This document shows positions 55,696-63,066 of a stretch of 64,000 nucleotides of DNA, piece by piece. The stretch covers positions 62,001 to 126,000 of the forward strand of contig NZ_CAHP01000021.1 in assembly GCF_000294655.1 (NCBI RefSeq), given 5' to 3'. A program made the position numbers and the translations under genes. A model generated the notes under the pieces. That model saw only the letters and a list, made by a program, of their open reading frames with translations, was not told the DNA's origin and ran no database searches. This stretch comes from Magnetospirillum molischianum DSM 120 (GTDB lineage Bacteria; Pseudomonadota; Alphaproteobacteria; Rhodospirillales; Magnetospirillaceae). Position 1 is the stretch's first letter. Every line of letters starts with the position of its first letter.

Positions 55696-56759
55696 CCGCC
55701 GCCCTGAACGCCGACAAACTCGGCAAACTGCTGGCCCTGGCGTCGAGCGACAACGACGCGGAGGCTTTGGCCGCGCTCCGCAAGGCGAAGGGGATGCTTG
55801 CCGCCGCCGGGATGGATTTCAAGGACGTGGCCGAACGGATGGCCGCGCCCAAGGCCAGCACCACCAGCTTCGATTATTCGGCATGGACCGGGGAGCCGCA
55901 GCAGCAGCCACCGAAGCCGAAGGGTTACACCAAGGGGAATTTCACCTGGGAATCGAAGGCCGCCTATGACGCCTACATGGCCCGGCAGAAAGCCCAGCGA
56001 GAGGCCGAACGCCAGCGGTACGCCCCGCAACGAGCGGCGGTTCTGGAAAAATACGGCAGCGAGGCGGCGGCGATCGCCCGCGATCCGCGCGAACAGGCGT
56101 TGCACGATGCCGCCTTGCCCTGGCTGGAAGGCTCGTTCGAACCGAGCCCCGGCTTCGAGTATCTGGCCGGGCGTTGGCACGACAGCATGGGCGGATGGAG
56201 TCGGTACGATTTCGGCAAGCACCCGGTGGACGAATGCCGGGCGGCGATCATGGCCGCGATACCGATGCCTCAGACGATTCGGGAGGCCCGAGACGAAGCG
56301 CGCTATTGGGCCGAGCGGGACGATGAACTGTGCCACGCCGTGGAATGCTGGGGTGATGAACAACTCGATCTACCCGCGTCCTATCGCCGCGAGATTGTCC
56401 GCAAGATGTTCGAGCGGGACATGCCGATTGTCACTCTCGATGACCTGCTTGTGCGGCTGGAATTCGCAGCCGATTCGGATGGGCATGACGATGCCCATTT
56501 GGCCGCCCCGTCCATTCTGGACACCTTCAACCGGCTGGTGATCAACGGGGCATCGTCCAATCTGGACAGCGCCACGCCACCCGTTCCGCCCGTCCAGACT
56601 GGACACCCGACCAGCACCGCCGCCCGCCGTGCTCACGTCCTCGACATGTTGAAAAATGTTGAAACCGCAAGCTGGTCGGATCGCGCCCTCGCGAAGGCGG
56701 CCGGGGTGTCGCCGACCACCGTTGGCAACCTGCGCCGACAGGTCCGAGGTGCGGCATGA
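55692..56759 (+). CDS. DUF2786 domain-containing protein, element copy
   Basis: The 355-residue protein has an N-terminal DUF2786 helical pair (LGKLLALASSDNDAEALAAL, KAKGMLAAAGMDFKDV). A charged middle is rich in Gln/Arg/Glu with helical propensity. A C-terminal HTH-like tail (WSDRALAKAAGVSPTTVGNL) suggests DNA binding. Three of the GTCCA-N3-TGGAC sites and the second 18-bp repeat lie in its 3' third. Function unknown. Confidence 0.75.
   Translation: MTAALNADKLGKLLALASSDNDAEALAALRKAKGMLAAAGMDFKDVAERMAAPKASTTSFDYSAWTGEPQQQPPKPKGYTKGNFTWESKAAYDAYMARQKAQREAERQRYAPQRAAVLEKYGSEAAAIARDPREQALHDAALPWLEGSFEPSPGFEYLAGRWHDSMGGWSRYDFGKHPVDECRAAIMAAIPMPQTIREARDEARYWAERDDELCHAVECWGDEQLDLPASYRREIVRKMFERDMPIVTLDDLLVRLEFAADSDGHDDAHLAAPSILDTFNRLVINGASSNLDSATPPVPPVQTGHPTSTAARRAHVLDMLKNVETASWSDRALAKAAGVSPTTVGNLRRQVRGAA
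56510..56522. repeat. GTCCA-N3-TGGAC palindrome, copy 2
   Basis: Spacer TTC; in the DUF2786 frame it reads SILD. Confidence 0.8.
56555..56567. repeat. GTCCA-N3-TGGAC palindrome, copy 3
   Basis: Spacer ATC. Followed by AGCGCCAC, as in copy 5. It lies 32 bases after copy 2. Confidence 0.8.
56592..56604. repeat. GTCCA-N3-TGGAC palindrome, copy 4
   Basis: Spacer GAC. It is read in a different frame (VQTGH) from copies 1-3 and 5, so the conservation is of DNA rather than of peptide. Confidence 0.8.
56647..56664 (+). repeat. 18-bp direct repeat, copy 2
   Basis: Identical to 55583-55600 and read in the same frame (LKNVE), although the surrounding proteins are unrelated. Confidence 0.7.
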
Positions 56760-57199
56760 CCGCCGTTCTTGCGCTCACCCTGTCGGCACCACGCTTCGGC
56801 TGGGCAGTTGGCTCGCTATCCGGTCGGATCACCAGCGGCCGGGCATCCCTGCCGGTGGCAACGCCGGATCGCCCCGGCATTCCGTTCCAGGCGTTGCGCC
56901 GCTGGCTGACCGAAACCAAGCGGACCGCCGGCGATCTGGCCCTGGTGCTGGTGGACGAAGCACCACCCGGAACCGCGATCACCCATGCCGGGCTGTTCGC
57001 GATCGCTGCCGCCTGGGCCGATCACCACGGCATCACCATCGAGACCGCGCCCGCCGCGACAGTGGCCCATGCCCTGACGGGCAATCCGGACGCCCACCTC
57101 CCCGCCCTGGTCGCCGCGCTGCGCTCAGTCGGCCAATCCCCCACCACCCGCGAGGAAGCCCGCGCCCTCGCAATCCTGCTGTGGAGCCTGACCCGATGA
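56756..57199 (+). CDS. RuvC-like phage resolvase with eroded active site
   Basis: The 147-residue protein follows the layout of phage RuvC-like nucleases: strand 1 VLALTLSAPRFGWAVG, central LVLVDEAPPGTAITHAGLFA, then WADHHGITIETAPAATVAHA and final helix REEARALAILLW. The first catalytic Asp (ALDLG in active relatives) is Thr, the Lys-rich GK loop is altered, and the terminal DxxDA/EADA motif is EEARA. It probably lacks the standard RNase H-fold metal site. Coupled by ATGA on both sides. Confidence 0.65.
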   Translation: MTAVLALTLSAPRFGWAVGSLSGRITSGRASLPVATPDRPGIPFQALRRWLTETKRTAGDLALVLVDEAPPGTAITHAGLFAIAAAWADHHGITIETAPAATVAHALTGNPDAHLPALVAALRSVGQSPTTREEARALAILLWSLTR

Positions 57200-57369
57200 C
57201 GCCCCATCCGCAGACACCCCGCCAAATTGAGCGGAAACAGCCCCAGGGCGGGCGAAGCATCCCGGCCCGCCAACGTAGCAAGGAACAGAACATGCCGTTA
57301 AAGGGCCTGAAACGGGAAACTAGGGCCATGTCCAGTTTGGACAGCGCCACTCCCATCATCACGAGGTGA
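57196..57369 (+). CDS. Small basic hypothetical protein (57 residues)
   Basis: The frame reads MTPHPQTPRQIERKQPQGGR onward and ends SSLDSATPIITR, the SSLDSATP part being specified by a GTCCA-N3-TGGAC site. It may be coding (ATGA overlap) or simply spacer. No family recognised. Confidence 0.4.
   Translation: MTPHPQTPRQIERKQPQGGRSIPARQRSKEQNMPLKGLKRETRAMSSLDSATPIITR
57330..57342. repeat. GTCCA-N3-TGGAC palindrome, copy 5
   Basis: Spacer GTT. It lies 31 bp before the next gene start and is followed by AGCGCCAC as in copy 3. Confidence 0.8.
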
Positions 57370-57373
57370 ACCG

Positions 57374-57583
57374 ATGACCGAATCGTATCCCCCCTCCGAT
57401 CTGTCCCAGGTGCTGGGCGAGGCGGGCCGGGGCGATTGGAAGGCCACCGACACCCACGCGGTCCAGCGGATGATGCCCTATCAGAACCTGTTCTATCTGC
57501 GGCAAATGTTCGACGCGGCGGAAGAGGGTATCAACGAGGCGTTCGGGGTGCCGCCGACGCCGAAGAAGGTCGCGGCGCGGTGA
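57374..57583 (+). CDS. Hypothetical protein (69 residues)
   Basis: The C-terminal half (MMPYQNLFYLRQMFDAAEEG) resembles the tail of large phage-associated proteins, so it may be a stand-alone or residual tail module. That reading is from memory of the pattern and is weak. Stop and next start share GTGA. Confidence 0.5.
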   Translation: MTESYPPSDLSQVLGEAGRGDWKATDTHAVQRMMPYQNLFYLRQMFDAAEEGINEAFGVPPTPKKVAAR

Positions 57584-58215
57584 ACAAGGCCATGTATCTG
57601 TCGCCCCGCTGTGGCGCGAAGACCCGGGCCGGAACCCCCTGCCAGTCTCCCGCGATGGCGAACGGACGGTGCCGGATGCATGGCGGCACCTCCCCCGGTG
57701 CCCCCAAGGGCGAGGCGAACGGCAACTGGCGGCACGGCGCCTATGTCGCGGAACGGTTCCTACGCTGGGCCGCTCAGGGGATGCGGGGTAAGGGGGCTGC
57801 GGCGCGGGCCTGGGAGCAAGAGTTCCTGGCCCTGCCTTCCGACGAACGGGCGGCGGTGCTGGAAGGGGTGGCGATGCTCCGCGCCTTCCACGCCCACCGC
57901 GCCGCCTCGGCCGATCTGCCCGCCGAAGGGATCGACCAGTTGGACACGATCTTCAATCGCAACGCCCGGACGGTAGCGACCATCGCCCGCGCCCGGTTGG
58001 TGCTGGCTCTGGCTGCGGCCGAGGGCGTGACAATGCCCGGCGATCAGGAACCAGAGGCCGACCAATGCGGGGACGCGACCAGCGAGGCGGAACGGATCGA
58101 GCGGTTGCTGGCGGTGCTGGAGGAAGATCAGCTCAGAAGTGCAGACTCCTCAACCACCAGCAACGCGACGATCTCGTCGTCAGTGACGCGGTACGATTCC
58201 TCCACCACGTCGTAG
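57580..58215 (+). CDS. HGG-motif element protein with an anomalous C-terminus
   Basis: The 211-residue protein starts with GTG. Its N-terminus is CGAKTRAGTPCQSPAMANGR followed by CRMHGGTSPGAPKGEANGN, a Cys/His knot and HGGxSxG motif common in islands and prophages. A helical region follows to about residue 183. The last ~28 residues (Ser/Thr-rich, SADSSTTSNATISSS) are antisense to the ImmA/IrrE gene end and look random. The original C-terminus was probably lost when the neighbouring module arrived. Confidence 0.75.
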   Translation: MNKAMYLSPRCGAKTRAGTPCQSPAMANGRCRMHGGTSPGAPKGEANGNWRHGAYVAERFLRWAAQGMRGKGAAARAWEQEFLALPSDERAAVLEGVAMLRAFHAHRAASADLPAEGIDQLDTIFNRNARTVATIARARLVLALAAAEGVTMPGDQEPEADQCGDATSEAERIERLLAVLEEDQLRSADSSTTSNATISSSVTRYDSSTTS

Positions 58216-58883
58216 CGGTCCACCCAGTGCCCGTCGAACCAGTAGTCCGCCTTTACCCGGACGCGGCGGGACGATTTCGCCTCACCGTAGAGGACATCGA
58301 AGGCCGGAGAGCGGTCGTCGAGCTCATCGCGTAGGCGTCGGGCGATGCGGGGGTTGGCCTTGGCCCATTTCCGGCGCCCCTGCGCGTGGCAGATGACAGC
58401 GAGCGGCGTCGGGTGGTACTGGACGAACCGAAGCGCGGTCGCCGTTATGCTGACGCGGAAGTCGTTAGCCACGGTACGGACGGCCTCCAAAGAAGGCGTC
58501 CTTACCTCGGAGATCGGCGCCTTGACCATGAAGGGGGGCAGCACAAGGTCTGCGGCGTAGCCGTCTGCGACCTTCTCCACTTGGTTGGCAATGCGCGGTC
58601 CGCCGCCGATGTCCTCGGGTCGGCATACAAATGACTGACCACGATGGTGGTGCCAATGTCCCAGTTCGTGCGCCAGCGAGAAGCGGGCGCGGTGCAAACC
58701 GCGTCTGCGGTCGATAGTGACTACTGCGGTGTCACCGCGGCCAATAATCCTCGCCTCACAGCTCACTAGATTCCTATAGCGGACGGTGACGTCGCGGGAC
58801 GCTGCCACCTCTTCGAGTTCGATGTCGCGGGGAGCGAGCATCCCGAGTTCCAGGAGAAGCATCTCAGCGGGCGAGAAGCTCAT
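58128..58883 (-). CDS. ImmA/IrrE family metallo-endopeptidase
   Basis: The 251-residue protein has the zinc motif HELGH in FSLAHELGHWHHH and the ImmA third-ligand region EKVADGYAADLVLP. ImmA-type peptidases cleave repressors or signalling proteins in response to stress or phage. Its start overlaps the upstream gene by ATGA. The C-terminal ~90 residues contain a basic segment and no recognised domain. Confidence 0.9.
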   Translation of the reverse strand: MSFSPAEMLLLELGMLAPRDIELEEVAASRDVTVRYRNLVSCEARIIGRGDTAVVTIDRRRGLHRARFSLAHELGHWHHHRGQSFVCRPEDIGGGPRIANQVEKVADGYAADLVLPPFMVKAPISEVRTPSLEAVRTVANDFRVSITATALRFVQYHPTPLAVICHAQGRRKWAKANPRIARRLRDELDDRSPAFDVLYGEAKSSRRVRVKADYWFDGHWVDRYDVVEESYRVTDDEIVALLVVEESALLS

Positions 58884-59317
58884 GCGTGTTTATCCATGTC
58901 GAAGTCGAAGCCGAGGCGTGCAAGGTCGTCGAGGAGGCCGTCGAGTTCCTCTTCCGTAATCGCTTCTCCCTTCCGCGCGGCGAGCGTCAGCTTGTCCGTC
59001 ACACGGCGGTCGGCGATCAACTGGTCGAACAGCCGCTTCTTGTCCGCAAACGACAGAATTTTTACCTCGGCGGGTGCCTCCGTCGCAGCGCGTGAGCCGC
59101 GCGCGGCTGCCCGTGCCCGGACCTTTTCGCGGAGTCGACGTCCGCTGCCGACGATGGCGGCGTTGATGGTTATGGTGGCGTCAGCGACCGCAGCCGCGAC
59201 ACCGCCGAGTTCCTGCTCCGCTTCGACCAGCAGATCGTCGTCCGAGATCGCCATGAGGTCGAAGACCAAGTCGTCGAGCAGTTCCTCAAGCCTGTTCGTC
59301 GCGTTGGTGTTGGTCAT
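58880..59317 (-). CDS. Hypothetical protein between sigma factor and ImmA peptidase (145 residues)
   Basis: The protein is predicted all-helical: acidic ends (LEELLDDLVFDLMAISDDDL; ITEEELDGLLDDLARLGFDF) surround a basic centre (SGRRLREKVRARAAARGSRA). It was not recognised. By position it may be the substrate or partner of the ImmA peptidase, or an anti-sigma factor. The ATG at 59317 gives an ATGA overlap with the sigma gene; 59326 is an alternative. Confidence 0.7.
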   Translation of the reverse strand: MTNTNATNRLEELLDDLVFDLMAISDDDLLVEAEQELGGVAAAVADATITINAAIVGSGRRLREKVRARAAARGSRAATEAPAEVKILSFADKKRLFDQLIADRRVTDKLTLAARKGEAITEEELDGLLDDLARLGFDFDMDKHA

Positions 59318-59856
59318 GGCTTCCATCCCTTTGGAAAATGTTTGGCCACCCGCCGACGGATGCGCCGAAGGGCCGTGTCGTAGGTCGTCTGGTTCATCCC
59401 GAAAGCGGCTTTGATCTCGGCGGGAGTCATGCCATCGACGCGCCCCATCAGCACCGCCTGCGCCTCGTCGTCGTCTCCGAACATGTCTACGATCACCTCG
59501 TTGAGGCGGGCACAGGCGTCGTTGGACGCGGCCTCCTGCTCTGGTGTTGGCGTCGGTGACGGGACGGTGTCTTCCATCTGCACCAGTTCAGCCTCTTTGG
59601 CGACCGCACGAAGGCGCTTTCGGGACGCCCAGGCAATGCTGCGCATCACCTGCATCAGGCAGGCTACAAACGGCTGGTCGGATGGTACCGTCCGCTGGCC
59701 GTCCAGGATACGCCGGATGGCCTCCTGGAGGAGGTCGTCCGGGCCGTAATCGGTCCCGAGACAACGGAGCCGTGCACCCCTGGTGAGACGGAACAAGTCC
59801 GCCTGACTGAGCGCCTTCAAGCGCGCGATAATTTCAGACCGTTCTAGCAACATCAC
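59314..59856 (-). CDS. Sigma-70 family (ECF-like) RNA polymerase sigma factor
   Basis: The 180-residue protein has a region 2-like segment (YGPDDLLQEAIRRILDGQRT, then FVACLMQVMRSIAWASRKR), a linker, and a region 4-like HTH (GMTPAEIKAAFGMNQTTYDT, then ALRRIRRRVAKHFPKGW). It is a plausible specific sigma factor for the module, perhaps acting on its own promoter in the divergent interval. Confidence 0.8.
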   Translation of the reverse strand: MMLLERSEIIARLKALSQADLFRLTRGARLRCLGTDYGPDDLLQEAIRRILDGQRTVPSDQPFVACLMQVMRSIAWASRKRLRAVAKEAELVQMEDTVPSPTPTPEQEAASNDACARLNEVIVDMFGDDDEAQAVLMGRVDGMTPAEIKAAFGMNQTTYDTALRRIRRRVAKHFPKGWKP

Positions 59857-59904
59857 CCCCGCATGGCGACGCCCATTTGACCAGGAATGCCCCTAAGCGG
59901 ATCG

Positions 59905-59948
59905 GTCGCGGACAGCGCCATGAAATTTTTCCACGACATGTCCGCGAC
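59905..59948. promoter_or_regulatory. Inverted repeat in the divergent promoter region of the cargo module
   Basis: GTCGCGGACA (59905-59914) and TGTCCGCGAC (59939-59948) are perfect inverted ten-base arms 24 bases apart. They lie 49 bp upstream of the sigma factor start and 87 bp before the DUF2188 start, so one factor could control both arms. Confidence 0.75.
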
Positions 59949-60034
59949 TAGTTCTGCATGGAGCATTAACCGTTGAAGGCCGTGAGAGGGCGGCCGCACC
60001 TCCAGTCATTATTGCCACGAAAGGAACAGTTTTA

Positions 60035-60259
60035 ATGTCTAAGCGCAACCAACATGTGGTGCCGCACAACGGGAAATGGGCCGTCCGCGGCGCGGGAGCA
60101 TCCCGCGTGACGTCGGTTCACGAGACCCAGCGGGTGGCCATCGACCGTGGCCGCGAGATTTCCCGCAACCAGGGCAGCGAACTGCTCATCCACGGGCGCA
60201 ACGGCCAGATCCGCGAACGCGACTCGCACGGCAACGACCCCTTTCCGCCCAAGGGCTGA
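60035..60259 (+). CDS. DUF2188 domain-containing protein
   Basis: The 74-residue protein matches DUF2188 throughout: HVVPHNGKWAVRGAGASRVT, a central helix (TQRVAIDRGREISRNQGSEL), then IHGRNGQIRERDSHGNDPFP. AAGGAACAG precedes the ATG. The fold is a small alpha/beta domain of unknown function that often accompanies defence or mobile genes. Confidence 0.9.
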   Translation: MSKRNQHVVPHNGKWAVRGAGASRVTSVHETQRVAIDRGREISRNQGSELLIHGRNGQIRERDSHGNDPFPPKG

Positions 60260-60318
60260 ATGACGAGGCGCGCGCCCATGATGGGTAACCTAATCGCCGT
60301 ACTGGCAAGGAGAAAACT

Positions 60319-61437
60319 TTGAGAACCTTGGACTTCAAGTCGTTTCCCTACGTCCCGGCCTTGCGCTCGCGGGATTCCGAGAAACTGGCCTTCCAGTCGC
60401 TGCCGGAAAGCTACCAGAACCGCCTGCTCCCGCTGGTAACCCTTTTCCGCAGCGGCAACGGGACGGATTTCGGGATGCCGTTGAGCAAAGCGACGCGCAT
60501 GGTCGGTGGGCGCCCGTTCATCCTTGACATCGACCGTATTCAGGCACAGGTGTCCCGCACGGCCGACCAAGACATCATCGACGCGGCGAGGGCGTTCAAC
60601 TCGACACTGAATGCGCTCACGGCGCCAACGGGCGGGTTCTCAGCGTGGCGGGATTTTGTCGACGCCGTCCCCAACGCCGTGCCGTGTGCCGTCATCGGCG
60701 GGACGGTCAAGGAGTTCATCTCCCAGGTCCGTGCCATCCTCGCCAGCAAGGGGAAGATTGCCATCCGGACGTCTGGTTCCAACGCCGAGATGGAGCACGT
60801 TCTCGCCGCGCTGCGGGCGGTTCCCGACGTCACGGACGTACTCCTCATCGTGGATCTCGGCGACGTGCGCGGTCGGGTCGCCCGGGCGGTTCAGGTCTTT
60901 GAGGTAACGCGCAGCCGGTTGGTCGCGGCCTTGCCGTTGGATTGGCCCTTCCTTTCCCTCGTCTGCCTCGGAACCAGCTTCCCGTTCGAGACCCCGCCCG
61001 CAGGCGTCACGCCGCTGGACATTGAGGAGGCGGACGTCTTTGACGCAATCGGGGGCTTCGCGGTGGCGCAGTACGGCGACTACGCGGGCATGCCAGTGCG
61101 CCCGCAGAAGGGTGGTGGCATGGGTTATCCCCGCATCGTCGGCCCCACAGATCGGGAGTGGATACAGTCTCGCGGCCAGAACATCGGGGCGCTGAAGGAG
61201 TACATTTCGTGCGCCGATGAGCTCAAGAAGGCGGGATGGGCAAACATTCCTGGGCTGTGGGGTTCTGATCGCATCGACGCGGCGGCCGCAGGTAACATCG
61301 CCAACATGGGCAATGCGGCGAAATGGCTAGCGGTGAAGATGAACATTCACCTCTATCGCCAGCTAGATCGCGTGTCCGCTCTGGCAGAAACCCCCCAGCC
61401 CAACGCCTACGATGACGAGATGCCGGACAACGATTGA
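60319..61437 (+). CDS. Beta/sce7725-like family protein
   Basis: The 372-residue protein begins at a TTG, with AAGGAG five bases before it. It starts with SFPYVPALRSRDSEKLAFQS and has VPCAVIGGTVKEFI, VLLIVDLGDVRG and WPFLSLVCLGTSFPFE, a TIM-barrel-like beta-strand pattern found in the phage beta-protein family (PF14350), to which sce7725 is related. No enzymatic residues can be assigned. It converges on the sce7726 gene with one base between stops. Confidence 0.7.
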   Translation: MRTLDFKSFPYVPALRSRDSEKLAFQSLPESYQNRLLPLVTLFRSGNGTDFGMPLSKATRMVGGRPFILDIDRIQAQVSRTADQDIIDAARAFNSTLNALTAPTGGFSAWRDFVDAVPNAVPCAVIGGTVKEFISQVRAILASKGKIAIRTSGSNAEMEHVLAALRAVPDVTDVLLIVDLGDVRGRVARAVQVFEVTRSRLVAALPLDWPFLSLVCLGTSFPFETPPAGVTPLDIEEADVFDAIGGFAVAQYGDYAGMPVRPQKGGGMGYPRIVGPTDREWIQSRGQNIGALKEYISCADELKKAGWANIPGLWGSDRIDAAAAGNIANMGNAAKWLAVKMNIHLYRQLDRVSALAETPQPNAYDDEMPDND

Positions 61438-61438
61438 G

Positions 61439-62059
61439 TCAGTTGCCCAGCGCAGCGACCAGCCTCTCACCGCGCGCCCGAAAACGCGCCTTCAAAGAGG
61501 CCATGGCCACCGAGCGGAGGATAGACGGCCGGATCGCTGCGATCCGCTGACGGAGGATGTAGGCGTATTCCTCCTTCTGGAATGGCACGCGACCGCGCTC
61601 GAACGCTGCTTCAATGTCCTCCCTGAGCAGGAACGACGCGAGCGCCGAGGGCTCCTTGACCGTGACGATCCGGCCTAACCGCTTCTGCCGAACAGTGCCG
61701 TCCGAGCCCACCCGGTAGACGCCGACGCGGCCTTCACCAACCTCATCGACAACAGCGTCGACCTTGTCGAGGTGGCGGTCGCCGCAGACTACCCCGACAT
61801 TGTCGAAGTGGCGCATCATGCGCCGGATCTGGTCGGGGAGCCGGTCGAGTTTGTCGGCGTCGCTCTTGATCTCGAAGGCATGCAGGTGGCCGTTGAACAG
61901 CGCTATATCCACCCGTCCACGCCACGAATCGACGACCATTTCGCTCGCCGGTACGGGGTCCGACCTCCAGTGGCGGCTCCCGACTAGGTAGCGCAAGAAC
62001 GCCTTCTTCACGTCTGCGGCCGGGCCGCCGCCGAATGGGTCGAAATCACAGCGATCCAT
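61439..62059 (-). CDS. sce7726 family protein (PD-(D/E)XK nuclease-like)
   Basis: The 206-residue protein has the core VDIALFNGHLHAFEIKSDAD followed by KLDRLPDQIR. This is the sce7726 signature, where D (VDIAL) and ExK (FEIKSD) form a PD-(D/E)XK-like metal site. The rest is alpha/beta. sce7725 and sce7726 genes are neighbours in other genomes, but here they face each other instead of running in tandem. Confidence 0.85.
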   Translation of the reverse strand: MDRCDFDPFGGGPAADVKKAFLRYLVGSRHWRSDPVPASEMVVDSWRGRVDIALFNGHLHAFEIKSDADKLDRLPDQIRRMMRHFDNVGVVCGDRHLDKVDAVVDEVGEGRVGVYRVGSDGTVRQKRLGRIVTVKEPSALASFLLREDIEAAFERGRVPFQKEEYAYILRQRIAAIRPSILRSVAMASLKARFRARGERLVAALGN

Positions 62060-62660
62060 GCAAGAAACGTAGCGCTCTCAAATATTCAGGAATCGAGCCC
62101 GCATGAGGCTTCATGCCCATACTCGCATCTGGTACAGGCAGGATGCAAGGTCGGCAGCACCTGGGTATTGGTTGCCCAGGACAGGAACAGGCCAGAGAAC
62201 CACCTTTCGATTCCCCCAGGGATGGCCGGATCTATAGCAGGTTCTTGGCGGGGAGGTTCGGGCGTTGGCAGAGGGGGCGGCGGATCGTAGCCCCCCGCAT
62301 GTTCCACCAATACCGAAGCCCGCTGGCAATGCCGCCCTGGTCACGCTCCTCAGACTCGCTTCCGGCCATGACGCCACCCCGCGACAGCTTGGAATGGGCA
62401 ATGATTGCCTGAATTCTACTGAGCGTAAAGCCTCCCGAAAGTGGGACGGTCGGTCCGGTTGCAGCTATCGACAGGAACCCGAACACCCGGGCTTCAGCCA
62501 CACGGGGTCGGAAACGACAAAGGCCCCACCGTTGCCAGCGGGGCCTATCTGAGCCTCAGGAAGCTTGTCATCGCTTAGACCCCGAGGCTGCCGCCGAAGC
62601 GGTCTTCCAAGCCCGATGCCGAAGCAGCGCGGGAACATGATTAATATCGTCCAATCTGGA
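62060..62660. other. Interval without a supported gene
   Basis: About 600 bp. The longest reverse frame (62232-62501, 89 codons from a GTG) has no ribosome site and no recognisable fold. The region contains a terminator for the toxin operon at its right side and the sixth GTCCA-N3-TGGAC copy at its edge. It may be the remnant of a deleted gene. Confidence 0.5.
62521..62546 (-). terminator. Terminator of the Xre-PemK operon
   Basis: AGGCCCC (62521-62527) pairs with GGGGCCT (62540-62546). On the minus strand the stem is followed by TTGTCGTTT. It is 115 bases past the toxin stop. Confidence 0.65.
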
Positions 62661-62661
62661 C
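62649..62661. repeat. GTCCA-N3-TGGAC palindrome, copy 6
   Basis: Spacer ATC. It ends on the first base of the pemK-like stop codon and is otherwise non-coding, 5 kb from copy 5. Confidence 0.8.
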
Positions 62662-63062
62662 TAATTGTCCATTAATCCGAGGGCGACACGCACACATTGC
62701 TGGATGGCTTGCAGATCGTCAGCAGGCATCTGAAATGTGCAATAGCCCCGTTTTCCCCCTTCGCCGCGAACCTTGATCCGATCAAGTCGGGCCAAGCTGA
62801 CGGTGGAAAGCATATCGCATTTCGCCCACATCGGACTGCGAGCAGGTGGGTAGGCTCCGGATGATAAGAGGTGGTGGTAACGCTCCAAAGGTGAGGGCTC
62901 GGTACTGCTCAACGGGACCACCGTGCAAAGGCCCAGTCGATTTCTGAAGCGTGGTGACACGATCACGACAGGGCGGACCTTCACCATTTCCGGCGGCACG
63001 AAGCCCGTTCCAAAGTCGCAAATGACGATGGTCCCCGTGGGCGGATGGAACGTCAAAGGCAT
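62661..63062 (-). CDS. PemK/MazF family type II toxin
   Basis: The 133-residue protein has the MazF/PemK SH3-like barrel: GTIVICDFGTGF, VKVRPVVIVSPRFRN (KxRPVVIVS is the family signature), CTVVPLSST. These toxins are sequence-specific mRNA endonucleases. The antitoxin candidate is the Xre-type gene four bases upstream, not a MazE/PemI-like protein. Confidence 0.88.
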   Translation of the reverse strand: MPLTFHPPTGTIVICDFGTGFVPPEMVKVRPVVIVSPRFRNRLGLCTVVPLSSTEPSPLERYHHLLSSGAYPPARSPMWAKCDMLSTVSLARLDRIKVRGEGGKRGYCTFQMPADDLQAIQQCVRVALGLMDN

Positions 63063-63066
63063 GACG

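Noticed and set aside
55668-57342. GTCCA-N3-TGGAC as SOS (LexA) boxes
   Set aside because: Alphaproteobacterial LexA sites are GAAC-N7-GAAC or GTTC-N7-GTTC direct repeats, which these do not resemble.
62232-62501. 89-codon reverse frame starting at a GTG
   Set aside because: No ribosome site, no recognised fold, and it lies downstream of the terminator of the toxin operon; left as an unassigned interval.
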